Assembly (NCBI RefSeq): GCF_034479555.1 | Contig: NZ_CP140151.1 | Coordinates: 2,976,001-3,040,000, forward strand | Direction of reading: 5' to 3' | DNA: 64,000 nucleotides | Source of the DNA: Chromohalobacter canadensis | Lineage (GTDB): Bacteria; Pseudomonadota; Gammaproteobacteria; Pseudomonadales; Halomonadaceae | Part shown: one piece after another, positions 9,025 to 17,183 of the stretch | How positions within the stretch are numbered: position 1 is the first letter of the stretch | Layout: each line of letters starts with the position of its first letter | Made by a program: the position numbers and the translations under genes | Notes under the pieces: generated by a model | What the model was told of the DNA's origin: nothing | What the model saw: only the letters and a program-made list of their open reading frames with translations | Database searches by the model: none

Positions 9025-10044
9025 ATGGAATTATCATCGTCGACGGGCGAGGAGGGACAGAGAGAAGAGCCCGGTACTGGTTGGTTGTTGTCCATCGTGG
9101 TGCCTGTCATGAACGAAGAGGCCGCCATTCCGGGGTTCATGCAGGCGATCTGTGACGCGCTTGATGGCCATATTGCGCAGTGGGAAGTGCTCTTCATCGA
9201 TGATGGGTCGCAGGATGCGACCCTGACAAGCTTGCGCCACGCATATGAGCGGGACGCTCGCGTACGCTATCTTTCGTTGACCCGTAACTTCGGCAAGGAG
9301 GCGGCGCTGTCGGCGGGGCTAGCGCATGCGCGTGGCGATGCCATCGTACCCATGGATGTCGACCTCCAGGACCCGCCAGAGGTGATTATCGAATTCGTAC
9401 GCCTGTGGCGTGAGGAAGACTATGACATGGTCTATGGCGTACGCGGCACCCGTGACGAGGACACGCATACCAAACGTGCCACCGCCGGCTTGTTCTATCG
9501 CTTCTTCAACCGTATGGCAGAGACGCCGATTCCGCGTAACGCGGGAGATTTCCGGCTCATGGATCGGTGCGTGGTCGACGCCATCAACCGCTTGCCGGAA
9601 CGCAGTCGGTTCATGAAGGGGTTATTCTCCTGGCCGGGGTATCGCACCACCGGGGTTTACTACGCACGCCCTTCCCGCGAGACGGGGCAGAGTAAATTCA
9701 ACTACTGGAAACTGTGGAACTTCGCCCTGGATGGCGTGGTGAGTTTTTCCACCTGGCCGTTGCGGATCTGGTCCTACTTCGGTGCAGTGATCGCCTTGAT
9801 CGCTTTCTTGTACATCGTGTTGCTGGTGGGGCGTGTAGTGCTATTTGGCAGCGACGTGCCCGGCTATGCGTCGCTGATGACGGCGATCCTGTTTTTCGGC
9901 GGCATGCAATTGTTGTCGATCGGCGTGCTGGGGGAATACGTGGGACGCCTCTTCATCGAGGCCAAGCATCGGCCGCTCTACCTGGTTGCCGAAGATAGCG
10001 ATACGCCACGATCATCGCGCCGTCGAGGAGATAACGAGCCATGA
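9025..10044 (+). CDS. GtrB-type polyprenyl-phosphate glycosyltransferase
   Basis: 339-residue GT2-family enzyme. The cytoplasmic catalytic domain (about residues 20-240) shows VVPVMNEE, the nucleotide-sugar Asp pair in FIDDGS, and MDVDLQDPPE, followed by two membrane helices (about 245-275 and 285-315). This arrangement is that of GtrB / DPM1-like enzymes, which load glucose or another sugar onto undecaprenyl phosphate at the inner face of the membrane. It overlaps the next gene (GtrA family, putative flippase) by four bases. No third, serotype-specific transferase lies next to the pair; a GtrII-like protein is encoded at 48575-50104. The sugar is unknown. Confidence 0.85.
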   Translation: MELSSSTGEEGQREEPGTGWLLSIVVPVMNEEAAIPGFMQAICDALDGHIAQWEVLFIDDGSQDATLTSLRHAYERDARVRYLSLTRNFGKEAALSAGLAHARGDAIVPMDVDLQDPPEVIIEFVRLWREEDYDMVYGVRGTRDEDTHTKRATAGLFYRFFNRMAETPIPRNAGDFRLMDRCVVDAINRLPERSRFMKGLFSWPGYRTTGVYYARPSRETGQSKFNYWKLWNFALDGVVSFSTWPLRIWSYFGAVIALIAFLYIVLLVGRVVLFGSDVPGYASLMTAILFFGGMQLLSIGVLGEYVGRLFIEAKHRPLYLVAEDSDTPRSSRRRGDNEP

Positions 10045-10427
10045 GTCGGCTGGCGGGAGAGGCCGGAACCGCTGCGCGCTTCGGGCTCGTCGGGGTCATT
10101 GCCACAGGGAGCCATTTGCTGGTGGCGGGCGTGCTGCTCGGGCTCTGGCCGGGGATGTCCGAATTCGTGGCGAATCTCGTGGCATTTTTGGCGGCTTTTC
10201 AGGTGTCGTTGATCGGGCATCGACGGGTTACCTTTCGTCGGCGTGGCCGGGCAACGCGTTTTTTCCTGGTGGCGGCGTTGGGATTCGCTCTTAATAACGG
10301 GGTATTGGCCGCCTTGTTGGCCGTAACCCCGCTAAGCGGCTTTATCGCCGTGGCGATCGCGACATTGATGGTGCCGGTGCTCACTTACCTGGCATCGCGC
10401 TTCTGGGCCTTCGGCGAGCCACCGTGA
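10041..10427 (+). CDS. GtrA family membrane protein (putative lipid-linked sugar flippase)
   Basis: 128 residues with four predicted membrane helices and the GtrA family pattern: F-G-L-V-G near the N-terminus, positively charged loop HRRVTFRRRGRATRFF in the middle, and the ending SRFWAF. GtrA proteins are thought to flip undecaprenyl-phosphate-linked sugar across the inner membrane for use by a periplasmic transferase. The ATG overlaps the upstream glycosyltransferase stop (ATGA), so the two are coupled. A terminator hairpin follows at once. Confidence 0.85.
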   Translation: MSRLAGEAGTAARFGLVGVIATGSHLLVAGVLLGLWPGMSEFVANLVAFLAAFQVSLIGHRRVTFRRRGRATRFFLVAALGFALNNGVLAALLAVTPLSGFIAVAIATLMVPVLTYLASRFWAFGEPP

Positions 10428-10436
10428 CTGACCATC

Positions 10437-10463
10437 AAAAAGGGCTCCCGCAGGAGCCCTTTC
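10437..10463. terminator. Bidirectional terminator, gtrA / putP
   Basis: AAAA then AGGGCTCC (10441-10448), a CGCA loop, and GGAGCCCT (10453-10460) followed by TTT. It lies between convergent genes and could end transcripts from both sides. Confidence 0.85.
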
Positions 10464-10492
10464 ACTACTCGGAGTGCGCTATACGCGCTCTT

Positions 10493-11983
10493 TTAGCGAG
10501 AGATTTGCTTATATTCCCCGGCATCGTTGGTCATGCTGCTCACCACGAGGATGGCAATGAAGGAAGCGATGAAGCCAGGAATGATCTCGTATACACCGGA
10601 ACCTCCCATGAACGACGCGTTCCAGCCCAATGAAATCCAGATCATGACGGTGACGGCACCCACGACCATGCCTGCGATGGCGCCAGCGCCGTTTGTGCGC
10701 GACCACATCAGCGACAAGATGATCAATGGGCCGAATGCCGCACCGAAGCCTGCCCAGGCGTTACTGACCAGCCCCAGAACCTGAGAGTTCGGGTCAGATG
10801 CAATGAAGGCTGCCACCAAGCCAACCAATACAACACTAGCTCGACCTATTGTGACGGTCTCCTTTTCCGTTGCCTGCTTACGCAGGAACAGGCGGTAGAA
10901 GTCCTCGGTCAGTGATGAAGATGCCACCAGAAGCTGGCTGGACACGGTGCTCATGATCGCCGCGAGCAGTGCCGCATAGAGGAAGCCGGTGATCAGCGGA
11001 TGGAACAGCAGGTCCGCTAGAATGATGAAGATCGTTTCCGGATCCTCGATGTCCATACCATTGCGGATTGCATAGGCCCGGCCGAATATCCCCAGAGAGA
11101 CCGCGCCGACCAGGGAGATGAGCATCCAGCTCATGCCGATGTTTCGAGCAATAGGCACATCCTTCAGCGTTCGAATGGCCATGAAGCGCACGATGATGTG
11201 CGGTTGCCCGAAATAACCCAGCCCCCAGGCCACTGCTGACAGCCAACCGATGAAGGTCAGTCCATCCGTCCACGATAGCAGCGTGGGATCGACGTCATTC
11301 AGGGTCTGCGAGGCTTGGGTAAAACCGCCGCCACCTTCGCCGAAGATCACGACCGCTGGCATGATGATCAGAGCCAGCATCATGATGCAGCCTTGCACGA
11401 AGTCCGTCATGCTCACGGCCAAAAAGCCGCCGACAACCGTATAGACAAGCACCACACCCAGAGTGATGACGACACCGACAGCGTAATCGCTCAGACCACC
11501 AATGTTGATAACGCCGGAAAACGCGCTTTCGAACAGCTTGCCGCCTGCCACTAGGCCGGATGCCGTGTAAACCGCGAAGAAGACGACGATGACGATGGCG
11601 GATACCGTCCTCAGCGACATTGCCCTAGTCGGGAATCGGTTTGCCAGGAAGGCTGGAATGGTGATCGCATTGCCATAGTGAACCGTCTGTTCACGAAGGC
11701 GTGGTGCGACCAGCACCCAGTTGAAGAATGCCCCGACGAATAGGCCGATACCGATCCAGGCCGAGCCCAGGCCAGAGGCGAACATCGCCCCAGGCAAGCC
11801 CAATAGCAACCAGCCACTCATGTCAGAAGCACCGGCCGACAGGGCCGCCACTTTAGGGCTGAGGGTGCGGCCCCCCAACATGTAATCTTCAGACGTGGAT
11901 GTGGATGTGCGCATGGCATAAAGGCCTATGCCGATCATGAGCACAAAATAAGCAAAAAGGCTGATCCAAACACCAATAGCCAT
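10493..11983 (-). CDS. putP: PutP, sodium/proline symporter
   Basis: 496-residue member of the sodium:solute symporter family (SSS) with about 13 membrane helices. The first helices, the GGRTLSPKVAALSAGASDMSGWLLLGLPGA region with its Na+-binding residues, and the block MSTVSSQLLVASSSLTEDFYR are very close to PutP. It imports proline with sodium, both as a carbon/nitrogen source and as a compatible solute. ATG at 11983 has AGGAGA upstream. The gene follows putA on the same strand, 193 bases away, with its own likely leader. Confidence 0.93.
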   Translation of the reverse strand: MAIGVWISLFAYFVLMIGIGLYAMRTSTSTSEDYMLGGRTLSPKVAALSAGASDMSGWLLLGLPGAMFASGLGSAWIGIGLFVGAFFNWVLVAPRLREQTVHYGNAITIPAFLANRFPTRAMSLRTVSAIVIVVFFAVYTASGLVAGGKLFESAFSGVINIGGLSDYAVGVVITLGVVLVYTVVGGFLAVSMTDFVQGCIMMLALIIMPAVVIFGEGGGGFTQASQTLNDVDPTLLSWTDGLTFIGWLSAVAWGLGYFGQPHIIVRFMAIRTLKDVPIARNIGMSWMLISLVGAVSLGIFGRAYAIRNGMDIEDPETIFIILADLLFHPLITGFLYAALLAAIMSTVSSQLLVASSSLTEDFYRLFLRKQATEKETVTIGRASVVLVGLVAAFIASDPNSQVLGLVSNAWAGFGAAFGPLIILSLMWSRTNGAGAIAGMVVGAVTVMIWISLGWNASFMGGSGVYEIIPGFIASFIAILVVSSMTNDAGEYKQISR

Positions 11984-12016
11984 AAAAACGTCTCCTGTTC
12001 TTAATTATCTTAGTTA

Positions 12017-12135
12017 TTAGGCCGGATGTAGATCCGGCAGGTTGTTGGTACGCATACGGGCCAGAACATTGATGGCGGGCACCATGAACAGGCAGAGCGC
12101 GGAGGTGAAGCCGATAGTGGCGTTGTCTTGACCAT
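12017..12135 (-). pseudogene. Possible remnant of a small membrane protein
   Basis: Between putA and putP, one frame of the minus strand encodes DNATIGFTSALCLFMVPAIN and ends NNLPDLHPA before a stop at 12017. It looks protein-like (one membrane segment), but has no start codon in that frame. An ATG at 12135 with AGGG upstream is out of frame by a single base, so a one-base deletion could have broken a roughly 38-residue gene. The end of the frame overlaps a hairpin (GCCGGAT 12021-12027, ATCCGGC 12032-12038). This may be chance; it needs comparison with related genomes. Confidence 0.25.
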
Positions 12136-12176
12136 GAGGGGATTCCCTTCGTTTGTTGTTTGATGACGAGTGAAGA

Positions 12177-15100
12177 TCACTCGTCTCCCAGCGCGAGTAG
12201 AGACGCATTGCCGCCCAAGGCAGCGGTATTGATGGTGCGAGTCTTCTCCGTGGCGAACCGCTGCAGATAATGCGGTCCGCCCGCTTTGGGGCCAGTGCCC
12301 GACAGGCCTTGACCACCGAAAGGTTGAACGCCCACGACAGCGCCGATGATATTACGATTGACGTACACATTGCCCACTCGAATTTTCTGCGCTATTTCAG
12401 CGGCGAAGGATTCGTTGCGACTGTGAATGCCGAACGTCAGGCCATACCCCTTGGCATTGATGGTATCGATGACATGGTCGATCTCCGCGCTGCGATACCG
12501 AGCAATATGTAATATCGGCCCGAATTGCTCGCTCTCCAGTGCATCGATGCCTTCGATCTCGAACGCGGTCGGTGCAATGAAGTGACCGTGCGCTGTGGCG
12601 TCGGCATCGGGGGTTGCTTCAGCCACCAGACGGCCTTCCGCCTTGAGCCGCTCGATGTAATCGCTGAGCTGACGATGAGCGTCTTCGTCGATGACCGGGC
12701 CGACATCGGTACCCAGATCGCGTGGGTCGCCGATGTGTAGCTCCGCCATGGCGCCCTTGAGTAGCTCGATAACGTGGTCGGCGACATCTTCCTGGATGTA
12801 GAGCACGCGCAAGGCGCTACAGCGCTGGCCGGCGCTCTGGAACGCCGAGGCCACCACGTCGGCGACGACCTGCTCGGGAAGCGCGGTGGAATCGACGATC
12901 ATGGCGTTCAGGCCACCGGTTTCGGCGATCAAGGTCGGCAGCGCGGCACCTTTGCGATCGGCGAGGGCACGGTTGATGATTTGTGCGGTGTCCGTACCTC
13001 CGGTGAAAACGACGCCGGTGATACGGGCGTCACCGGTCAGTACGCTGCCCACGGTGGGGCCATCGCCGGGCAGCAACTGCACCACGTCGCGCGGCATGCC
13101 GGCTTCATGGAGCAGTTCCACGACGCGGTGTGCGATCAGCGAGGTCTGTTCAGCAGGCTTGGCGAGCACCGGGTTACCGGCGACGGCGGCGGCGACCATT
13201 TGGCCGCAGAAAATCGCCACCGGGAAATTCCACGGGCTGATGGCGGCGAAAACGCCCTTGCCGGACAAGATCAGCTCGTTGGACTCGCCGGTCGGGCCGG
13301 GCAGCGGGATCGGCGCGTCGAACATCTCGCGAGCACGCATCGCATAGTAGCGGCAGAAGTCCACCGCTTCGCGGATCTCGTCGACGCCATCGGTGAGCAG
13401 CTTGCCGCCTTCGCGGGAGCACAGCGTCATCAGTTCAGCGAGGTGTTCCTCCATCAAGTCGGCGAAGCGCTCGAGAATCTGCGCACGCTCCTCGACCGGC
13501 GTATCGCTCCAGCGAGGGAAAGCCGCCCAGGCGGCATCCACGGCGCGCTGGGCCTGCTCACTCGTGGTCCACTGCACACTGCCCACGCGCTGGCGGGTAT
13601 CGTAAGGGCTGGGTACGTCGTGACGCTGTGCGGTATCGTCTTCCACGTCGAAGGCCAGCAGCGGCTTGACGTGATGCTCGCTATCCATGAACGCCGCCAT
13701 GGCGTCGATCAGCGGTTGGTATTGGCTGTTGATGTTCAAGTTGACGCCCTTGGAATTCTTGCGTTTTTCCCCATAGATGTCGCGTGGCAGCGGAATCCGT
13801 GGATTGGCATAGGTGTCGTATTGCGACAAGGTCTCTACCGGGTGCTCGCAGAGGCTTTCCACGGGCACGCGAGGATCGACCAACTGGTGCACGAAAGACG
13901 AATTGGCACCGTTTTCCAGCAAGCGCCGCACGAGGTAGGGCAGCAAATCCTTATGCGCACCTACCGGGGCATAGATACGGCAGTAAGTGCCCTGTGGCGC
14001 GCGCTTGAGCGCGGCTTCGTAGAGCGCCTCGCCCATGCCATGCAGGCGTTGGAATTCGAAATGGCGATCGCCTGCGTTAGCGAGTTCAAGGATGGTGCTG
14101 ATGGTGTGGGCATTGTGCGTCGCGAACTGCGGGAAGATGCGCCCCCGGGTGTTCTCGGAGAGCAGGAAATGCACGCAGGCAAGGTAGGTGACATCGGTGC
14201 ACGCCTTGCGGGTAAAGACCGGGTAGCCGTCGAGCCCTTGCTGTTGGGCTTCTTTGATTTCGGTATCCCAGTAGGCGCCCTTGACCAGGCGAAGAGGAAT
14301 CTCGTCGCCACACTGATCGGCGAGGCGGTTTATGTAGTGCAGAACGGGTAAGGCACGCTTGGAATAGGCCTGCACTACCAGCCCGAAGTGTCCCCAGCCC
14401 CGGCAGGCATCGCTTTCGAACACGTCGCGGAAGACTTCAAGCGACAACTCCAGGCGGTCGGCTTCCTCGGCGTCGATGGTGATGGCGACGTTGTTCTCGC
14501 GTGCCAGCGAGGCGAGCCGGCGGACGCTGTCGGTGAGCTCCTCGAGGATCTGGCGGCGGCGTCCGAATTCGTAACGCGGATGCAAGGCCGATAGTTTGAT
14601 CGACACCGAGGGCGCTGGCGTCTTGGCGTCCAGCTTGCGGCTGGTAGCACCGACGCGCTCGATGGCCTGGGCGTAATCATCGAAATAACGGTCGGCATCG
14701 GGCCGCGTTCGCGCCGCTTCGCCGAGCATGTCATACGAGTAGGTGTAGCCCTTGTCGAACAGCGGCTGAGAGCGTTTCAAGGCCTCGTCGATGGTGCGCC
14801 CCAGCACGAACTGCTTGCCCATGATCTTCATCGCCTGATACATGGCGCGGCGAATCACCGGCTCGCCCATGCGATTGACCATCTTGTTGATGAAGGTGGC
14901 GGGCTTGCCTTCGCGGGGCTGGTCGAGCTGGAGGACGCGGCCGGTCATCAAAAGCCCCCAGGTGGAGGCGTTGACGAACCATGACTCGCTCTGGCCCACG
15001 TGCGCCTTCCAGTCGGCAGGTCCCAGCTTGTCTTCGATCAGGGCATCGGCGGTGGCCTTGTCGGGAATGCGCAGCATGGCCTCGGCCAAGCACATCAACA

Positions 15101-15368
15101 TCAAGCCTTCATGAGTATCGAGGCTGTATTCCTGAAGCAACTCGTCGATGGAGTCGACTGCCGTATCCATTTCGCGGACGTCGCGCACCAGCTCAGCGGT
15201 TTGCGTGGCGATACGCTTGAAGTCTTCCTCTTCGGTACGCAAGAACGTAACCAACTCGGCGACATAGGCGTCTTCCTCGACGCTGTAATAATCGCTGACA
15301 CGGGCGAACAGCGTGTCGAGATCGTCCGTCCAGGTGGCAGTTTCCAGCATGGTGTTGGCATTTTGCAT
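12177..15368 (-). CDS. putA: PutA, bifunctional proline dehydrogenase / P5C dehydrogenase
   Basis: Oxidises proline to glutamate in two steps: an FAD-dependent proline dehydrogenase domain (about residues 130-480) and an NAD-dependent aldehyde dehydrogenase domain (about 560-1020), the latter with the catalytic cysteine in AGQRCSALR near residue 849. 1063 residues from ATG at 15368. The N-terminal DNA-binding ribbon-helix-helix found in E. coli PutA (1320 aa) is absent, so this enzyme should not repress its own operon. The AraC gene upstream may take over that role. The open frame upstream to 15518 lacks an obvious ribosome site. Confidence 0.95.
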   Translation of the reverse strand: MQNANTMLETATWTDDLDTLFARVSDYYSVEEDAYVAELVTFLRTEEEDFKRIATQTAELVRDVREMDTAVDSIDELLQEYSLDTHEGLMLMCLAEAMLRIPDKATADALIEDKLGPADWKAHVGQSESWFVNASTWGLLMTGRVLQLDQPREGKPATFINKMVNRMGEPVIRRAMYQAMKIMGKQFVLGRTIDEALKRSQPLFDKGYTYSYDMLGEAARTRPDADRYFDDYAQAIERVGATSRKLDAKTPAPSVSIKLSALHPRYEFGRRRQILEELTDSVRRLASLARENNVAITIDAEEADRLELSLEVFRDVFESDACRGWGHFGLVVQAYSKRALPVLHYINRLADQCGDEIPLRLVKGAYWDTEIKEAQQQGLDGYPVFTRKACTDVTYLACVHFLLSENTRGRIFPQFATHNAHTISTILELANAGDRHFEFQRLHGMGEALYEAALKRAPQGTYCRIYAPVGAHKDLLPYLVRRLLENGANSSFVHQLVDPRVPVESLCEHPVETLSQYDTYANPRIPLPRDIYGEKRKNSKGVNLNINSQYQPLIDAMAAFMDSEHHVKPLLAFDVEDDTAQRHDVPSPYDTRQRVGSVQWTTSEQAQRAVDAAWAAFPRWSDTPVEERAQILERFADLMEEHLAELMTLCSREGGKLLTDGVDEIREAVDFCRYYAMRAREMFDAPIPLPGPTGESNELILSGKGVFAAISPWNFPVAIFCGQMVAAAVAGNPVLAKPAEQTSLIAHRVVELLHEAGMPRDVVQLLPGDGPTVGSVLTGDARITGVVFTGGTDTAQIINRALADRKGAALPTLIAETGGLNAMIVDSTALPEQVVADVVASAFQSAGQRCSALRVLYIQEDVADHVIELLKGAMAELHIGDPRDLGTDVGPVIDEDAHRQLSDYIERLKAEGRLVAEATPDADATAHGHFIAPTAFEIEGIDALESEQFGPILHIARYRSAEIDHVIDTINAKGYGLTFGIHSRNESFAAEIAQKIRVGNVYVNRNIIGAVVGVQPFGGQGLSGTGPKAGGPHYLQRFATEKTRTINTAALGGNASLLALGDE

Positions 15369-15558
15369 GTCATGACCCCGTGATGATCGGCGACGCAATA
15401 ATGAAGGTAGGCGTGCGGAGTCGGCGCCAGTATCGGCGTCCTTGTTATGTTGTAGAGCGTCGACTTTAGAGTGGGTCAGCGTGCACGGTCTTGCCAATTT
15501 CTCGGGTGTTTGTGTCAAAAACCACGGCAGGTGAGTGGGTGGGGTTGAATGTTAGACC

Positions 15559-16347
15559 TTAGTCTATGATGGATGGCGTGGTCATGACGGAGGCGGTGGC
15601 ACCTCGGCGCCATTGTGAGGGCGACTGGCCATGGTGGCGCCGGAAGGCATGTGACAAGGCGCTTTGATTGGCGAATCCTGTGCGTGCCGCGATTTCGCTG
15701 AGCGGTGCGCTGGCAGTTCGCAGCAATGTACTTGCGCGCTCGAGACGGCGACGCAACAAGTACTGGTACGGCGTCAGCCCCGTATGGCGTCGAAAGCGCT
15801 CGCCGAAATGTGCCTCGCTCAGACAGGCCAGGCGTGCCAGATCCTTGACCGTCACGCGCTCGGCGAGGTGGATGTCGATATAACGATCAATGGTATCGAG
15901 ATCCAGTGCGCGTCCGTTATCGAGCGTCGTCGGCGCGGCCAGGCGGGCATGCAGGCAGCTCAAGAAAGTGGTGGCGAGCAGTTCGCCGTCGGCATGGCGT
16001 GGCTGCGACATTTCTTGCACCACGAAGTTGAGATAGTTGCGCAGCGGATCGTCGAGCGTGAAGTAGCGTGGCGCATCGAACAGGCTGGCCAGTTCGCGAT
16101 GGCCTCCGGTCAGCGAGGGTGAGTCATCCGGGAGGTCGAGGATCAGCTGGCGGTTATCACCGATACCTTCGTAATAGTGGACATGATTGATCGGGACGAT
16201 ACAGCCGGACAGAGGAGCAATGGAGCCGCCCAGCCCCTCTATCTCGAATTCGGCATGGCCGGCCAGGCCGATGACGATCTGATGGAAAGCATGACCATGA
16301 TGCTTGACGGTGTTGTCGAGCGGTGTCAGACGAATGCTGCTGCTCAT
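15559..16347 (-). CDS. AraC-family regulator, PruR-like
   Basis: 262 residues: an N-terminal cupin-like sensor (H-G-H-A-F-H, residues about 17-90) and a C-terminal AraC double helix-turn-helix (about 165-255; LARLACLSEAHFGERFRRHTG and IAARTGFANQSALSHAFRR). ATG at 16347 has AGGAGGG upstream; an earlier in-frame ATG at 16386 lacks one. It lies directly upstream of putA on the same strand. In Pseudomonas aeruginosa, where PutA also lacks the DNA-binding domain, the AraC protein PruR activates putA and putP in response to proline. The same role is inferred here from position and family, not demonstrated. Confidence 0.8.
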   Translation of the reverse strand: MSSSIRLTPLDNTVKHHGHAFHQIVIGLAGHAEFEIEGLGGSIAPLSGCIVPINHVHYYEGIGDNRQLILDLPDDSPSLTGGHRELASLFDAPRYFTLDDPLRNYLNFVVQEMSQPRHADGELLATTFLSCLHARLAAPTTLDNGRALDLDTIDRYIDIHLAERVTVKDLARLACLSEAHFGERFRRHTGLTPYQYLLRRRLERASTLLRTASAPLSEIAARTGFANQSALSHAFRRHHGQSPSQWRRGATASVMTTPSIID

Positions 16348-16411
16348 GGCGACCCTCCTGAGCTTCGCAGTGAGCTTACCATACACGCCCAGAGCACTTG
16401 AGGTGCAATTC

Positions 16412-16783
16412 TCAGGCCTCTAGTTCAGGCTTCGGCAGTGCCAGGCGTGCACGCAAATGGTCGCGTATCGCCTCGAGTTCGTCACGCCCGGCACGCGATA
16501 GCAGGCAGCCTCCCTGCACGACTTGCCAAGGTCGACCGTGCTCCTCCATCACATGCTGCGCGCGGCGGCGAATACTTTCGAGATAGGCATCGTGGCGAAT
16601 CGGATAATCGACCAGGGTATGCCACTCGGCCACGCTGACGCGCTTGTCCAGCGTTTTGTCGAACAGCGTGAGCAGATGCTCGGGCTCGGTCCGGTAACGG
16701 GGCGTACGGCTGAGCATCAGCATCGCCACGGTACCGACCAGGATCGTCAGGCAGACGGCGAAAACCAGTAAAAAAAGTAGCAT
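16412..16783 (-). CDS. Unknown membrane-anchored protein, 123 aa
   Basis: No family recognised. An N-terminal membrane helix (about residues 3-25, LLFLLVFAVCLTILVGTVAML) is followed by a charged cytoplasmic or periplasmic tail of about 95 residues with many Arg/His/Glu. There is no lipobox. It lies between the AraC regulator and the tRNA gene, both on the same strand, and stops 64 bases before the AraC gene begins. Confidence 0.65.
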   Translation of the reverse strand: MLLFLLVFAVCLTILVGTVAMLMLSRTPRYRTEPEHLLTLFDKTLDKRVSVAEWHTLVDYPIRHDAYLESIRRRAQHVMEEHGRPWQVVQGGCLLSRAGRDELEAIRDHLRARLALPKPELEA

Positions 16784-16885
16784 GATGCGGTGAGAGGCCG
16801 AAACGAATGCGAAGTTTCGAGTCTAGCATGTGATTGCGCCACGACGCAGTGACTCTCCCAGCGCGATGAAATCGCAAGGCAGGGA

Positions 16886-16961
16886 TGGAGCGGGCAACGA
16901 GGCTCGAACTCGCGACCCTCAGCTTGGGAAGCTGATGCTCTACCAACTGAGCTATGCCCGC
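16886..16961 (-). tRNA. tRNA-Gly (CCC)
   Basis: A 76-base cloverleaf with encoded CCA end. The acceptor arms GCGGGCA / TGCCCGC pair perfectly; the D-arm has AGCTCAGTTGGTAGAGC, and the T-arm has GTTCGAGCC. The anticodon loop is TTCCCAA between TCAGC and GCTGA, so the anticodon is CCC, reading glycine GGG. It is a single gene, on the minus strand. Confidence 0.97.
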
Positions 16962-16973
16962 TCGACGCAGGGA

Positions 16974-17002
16974 TGTTAATCACGCCGGCCAGGGCTTGGC
17001 AA
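16974..17002 (-). promoter_or_regulatory. Promoter of the tRNA-Gly gene
   Basis: On the minus strand TTGCCA (16997-17002) and TTAACA (16974-16979) are 17 bases apart, placing the transcript start near 16967, about six bases before the mature tRNA. Confidence 0.45.
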
Positions 17003-17043
17003 GCCTGATCATGGCAGCGCTCGATAAAAATGCGCGAGGCGAG

Positions 17044-17070
17044 GGAACTTTTGCCTGCAAAACGGTCTGA
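17044..17070 (+). promoter_or_regulatory. Sigma-E (AlgU/RpoE)-type promoter
   Basis: GGAACTT at 17044-17050 and TCTGA at 17066-17070, separated by 15 bases, match the extracytoplasmic stress sigma factor consensus (GAACTT, 16-17 bases, TCTGA in AlgU promoters; 15-base spacing is slightly short). There is no protein gene downstream on this strand, only a terminator about 70 bases away. Confidence 0.6.
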
Positions 17071-17076
17071 GTTAGT

Positions 17077-17166
17077 GCAAGAAACGTAATTCAGGCAGTC
17101 GCTAGGAAATGCGTTTTGAGCTTACTGTTCTCGATTGACCGCCGTGCCTTTGCACGGCGGTTTTTT
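17077..17166 (+). ncRNA. Candidate sigma-E-dependent small RNA, about 90 nt
   Basis: A strong rho-independent terminator (CCGCCGTGC 17139-17147, GCACGGCGG 17152-17160, then six T) is oriented on the plus strand, where no gene lies upstream: the tRNA and its neighbours are on the minus strand. About 70 bases before it is a sigma-E-type promoter whose start would be near 17077. The resulting RNA of about 90 nt, beginning GCAAGAAACG and ending in a U-run, has the size and layout of Hfq-dependent sigma-E small RNAs such as MicA and RybB, which repress outer-membrane protein synthesis. Not found by similarity; targets unknown. Confidence 0.55.
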
Positions 17167-17183
17167 ATGGGCGGGTGTCGGCC

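Noticed and set aside
12013-12135. About 40-codon ATG frame starting at 12135 between putA and putP
   Set aside because: Composition (Pro/Cys/Ser-rich) is unlike a protein; the adjacent frame looks more protein-like, so it is treated as a possible remnant instead.
12774-14351. 525-codon open frame antisense to putA
   Set aside because: Shadow of the putA coding frame in high-GC DNA; the reverse-strand frame gives His/Asp/Val-rich composition with no domain, and putA itself is certain.
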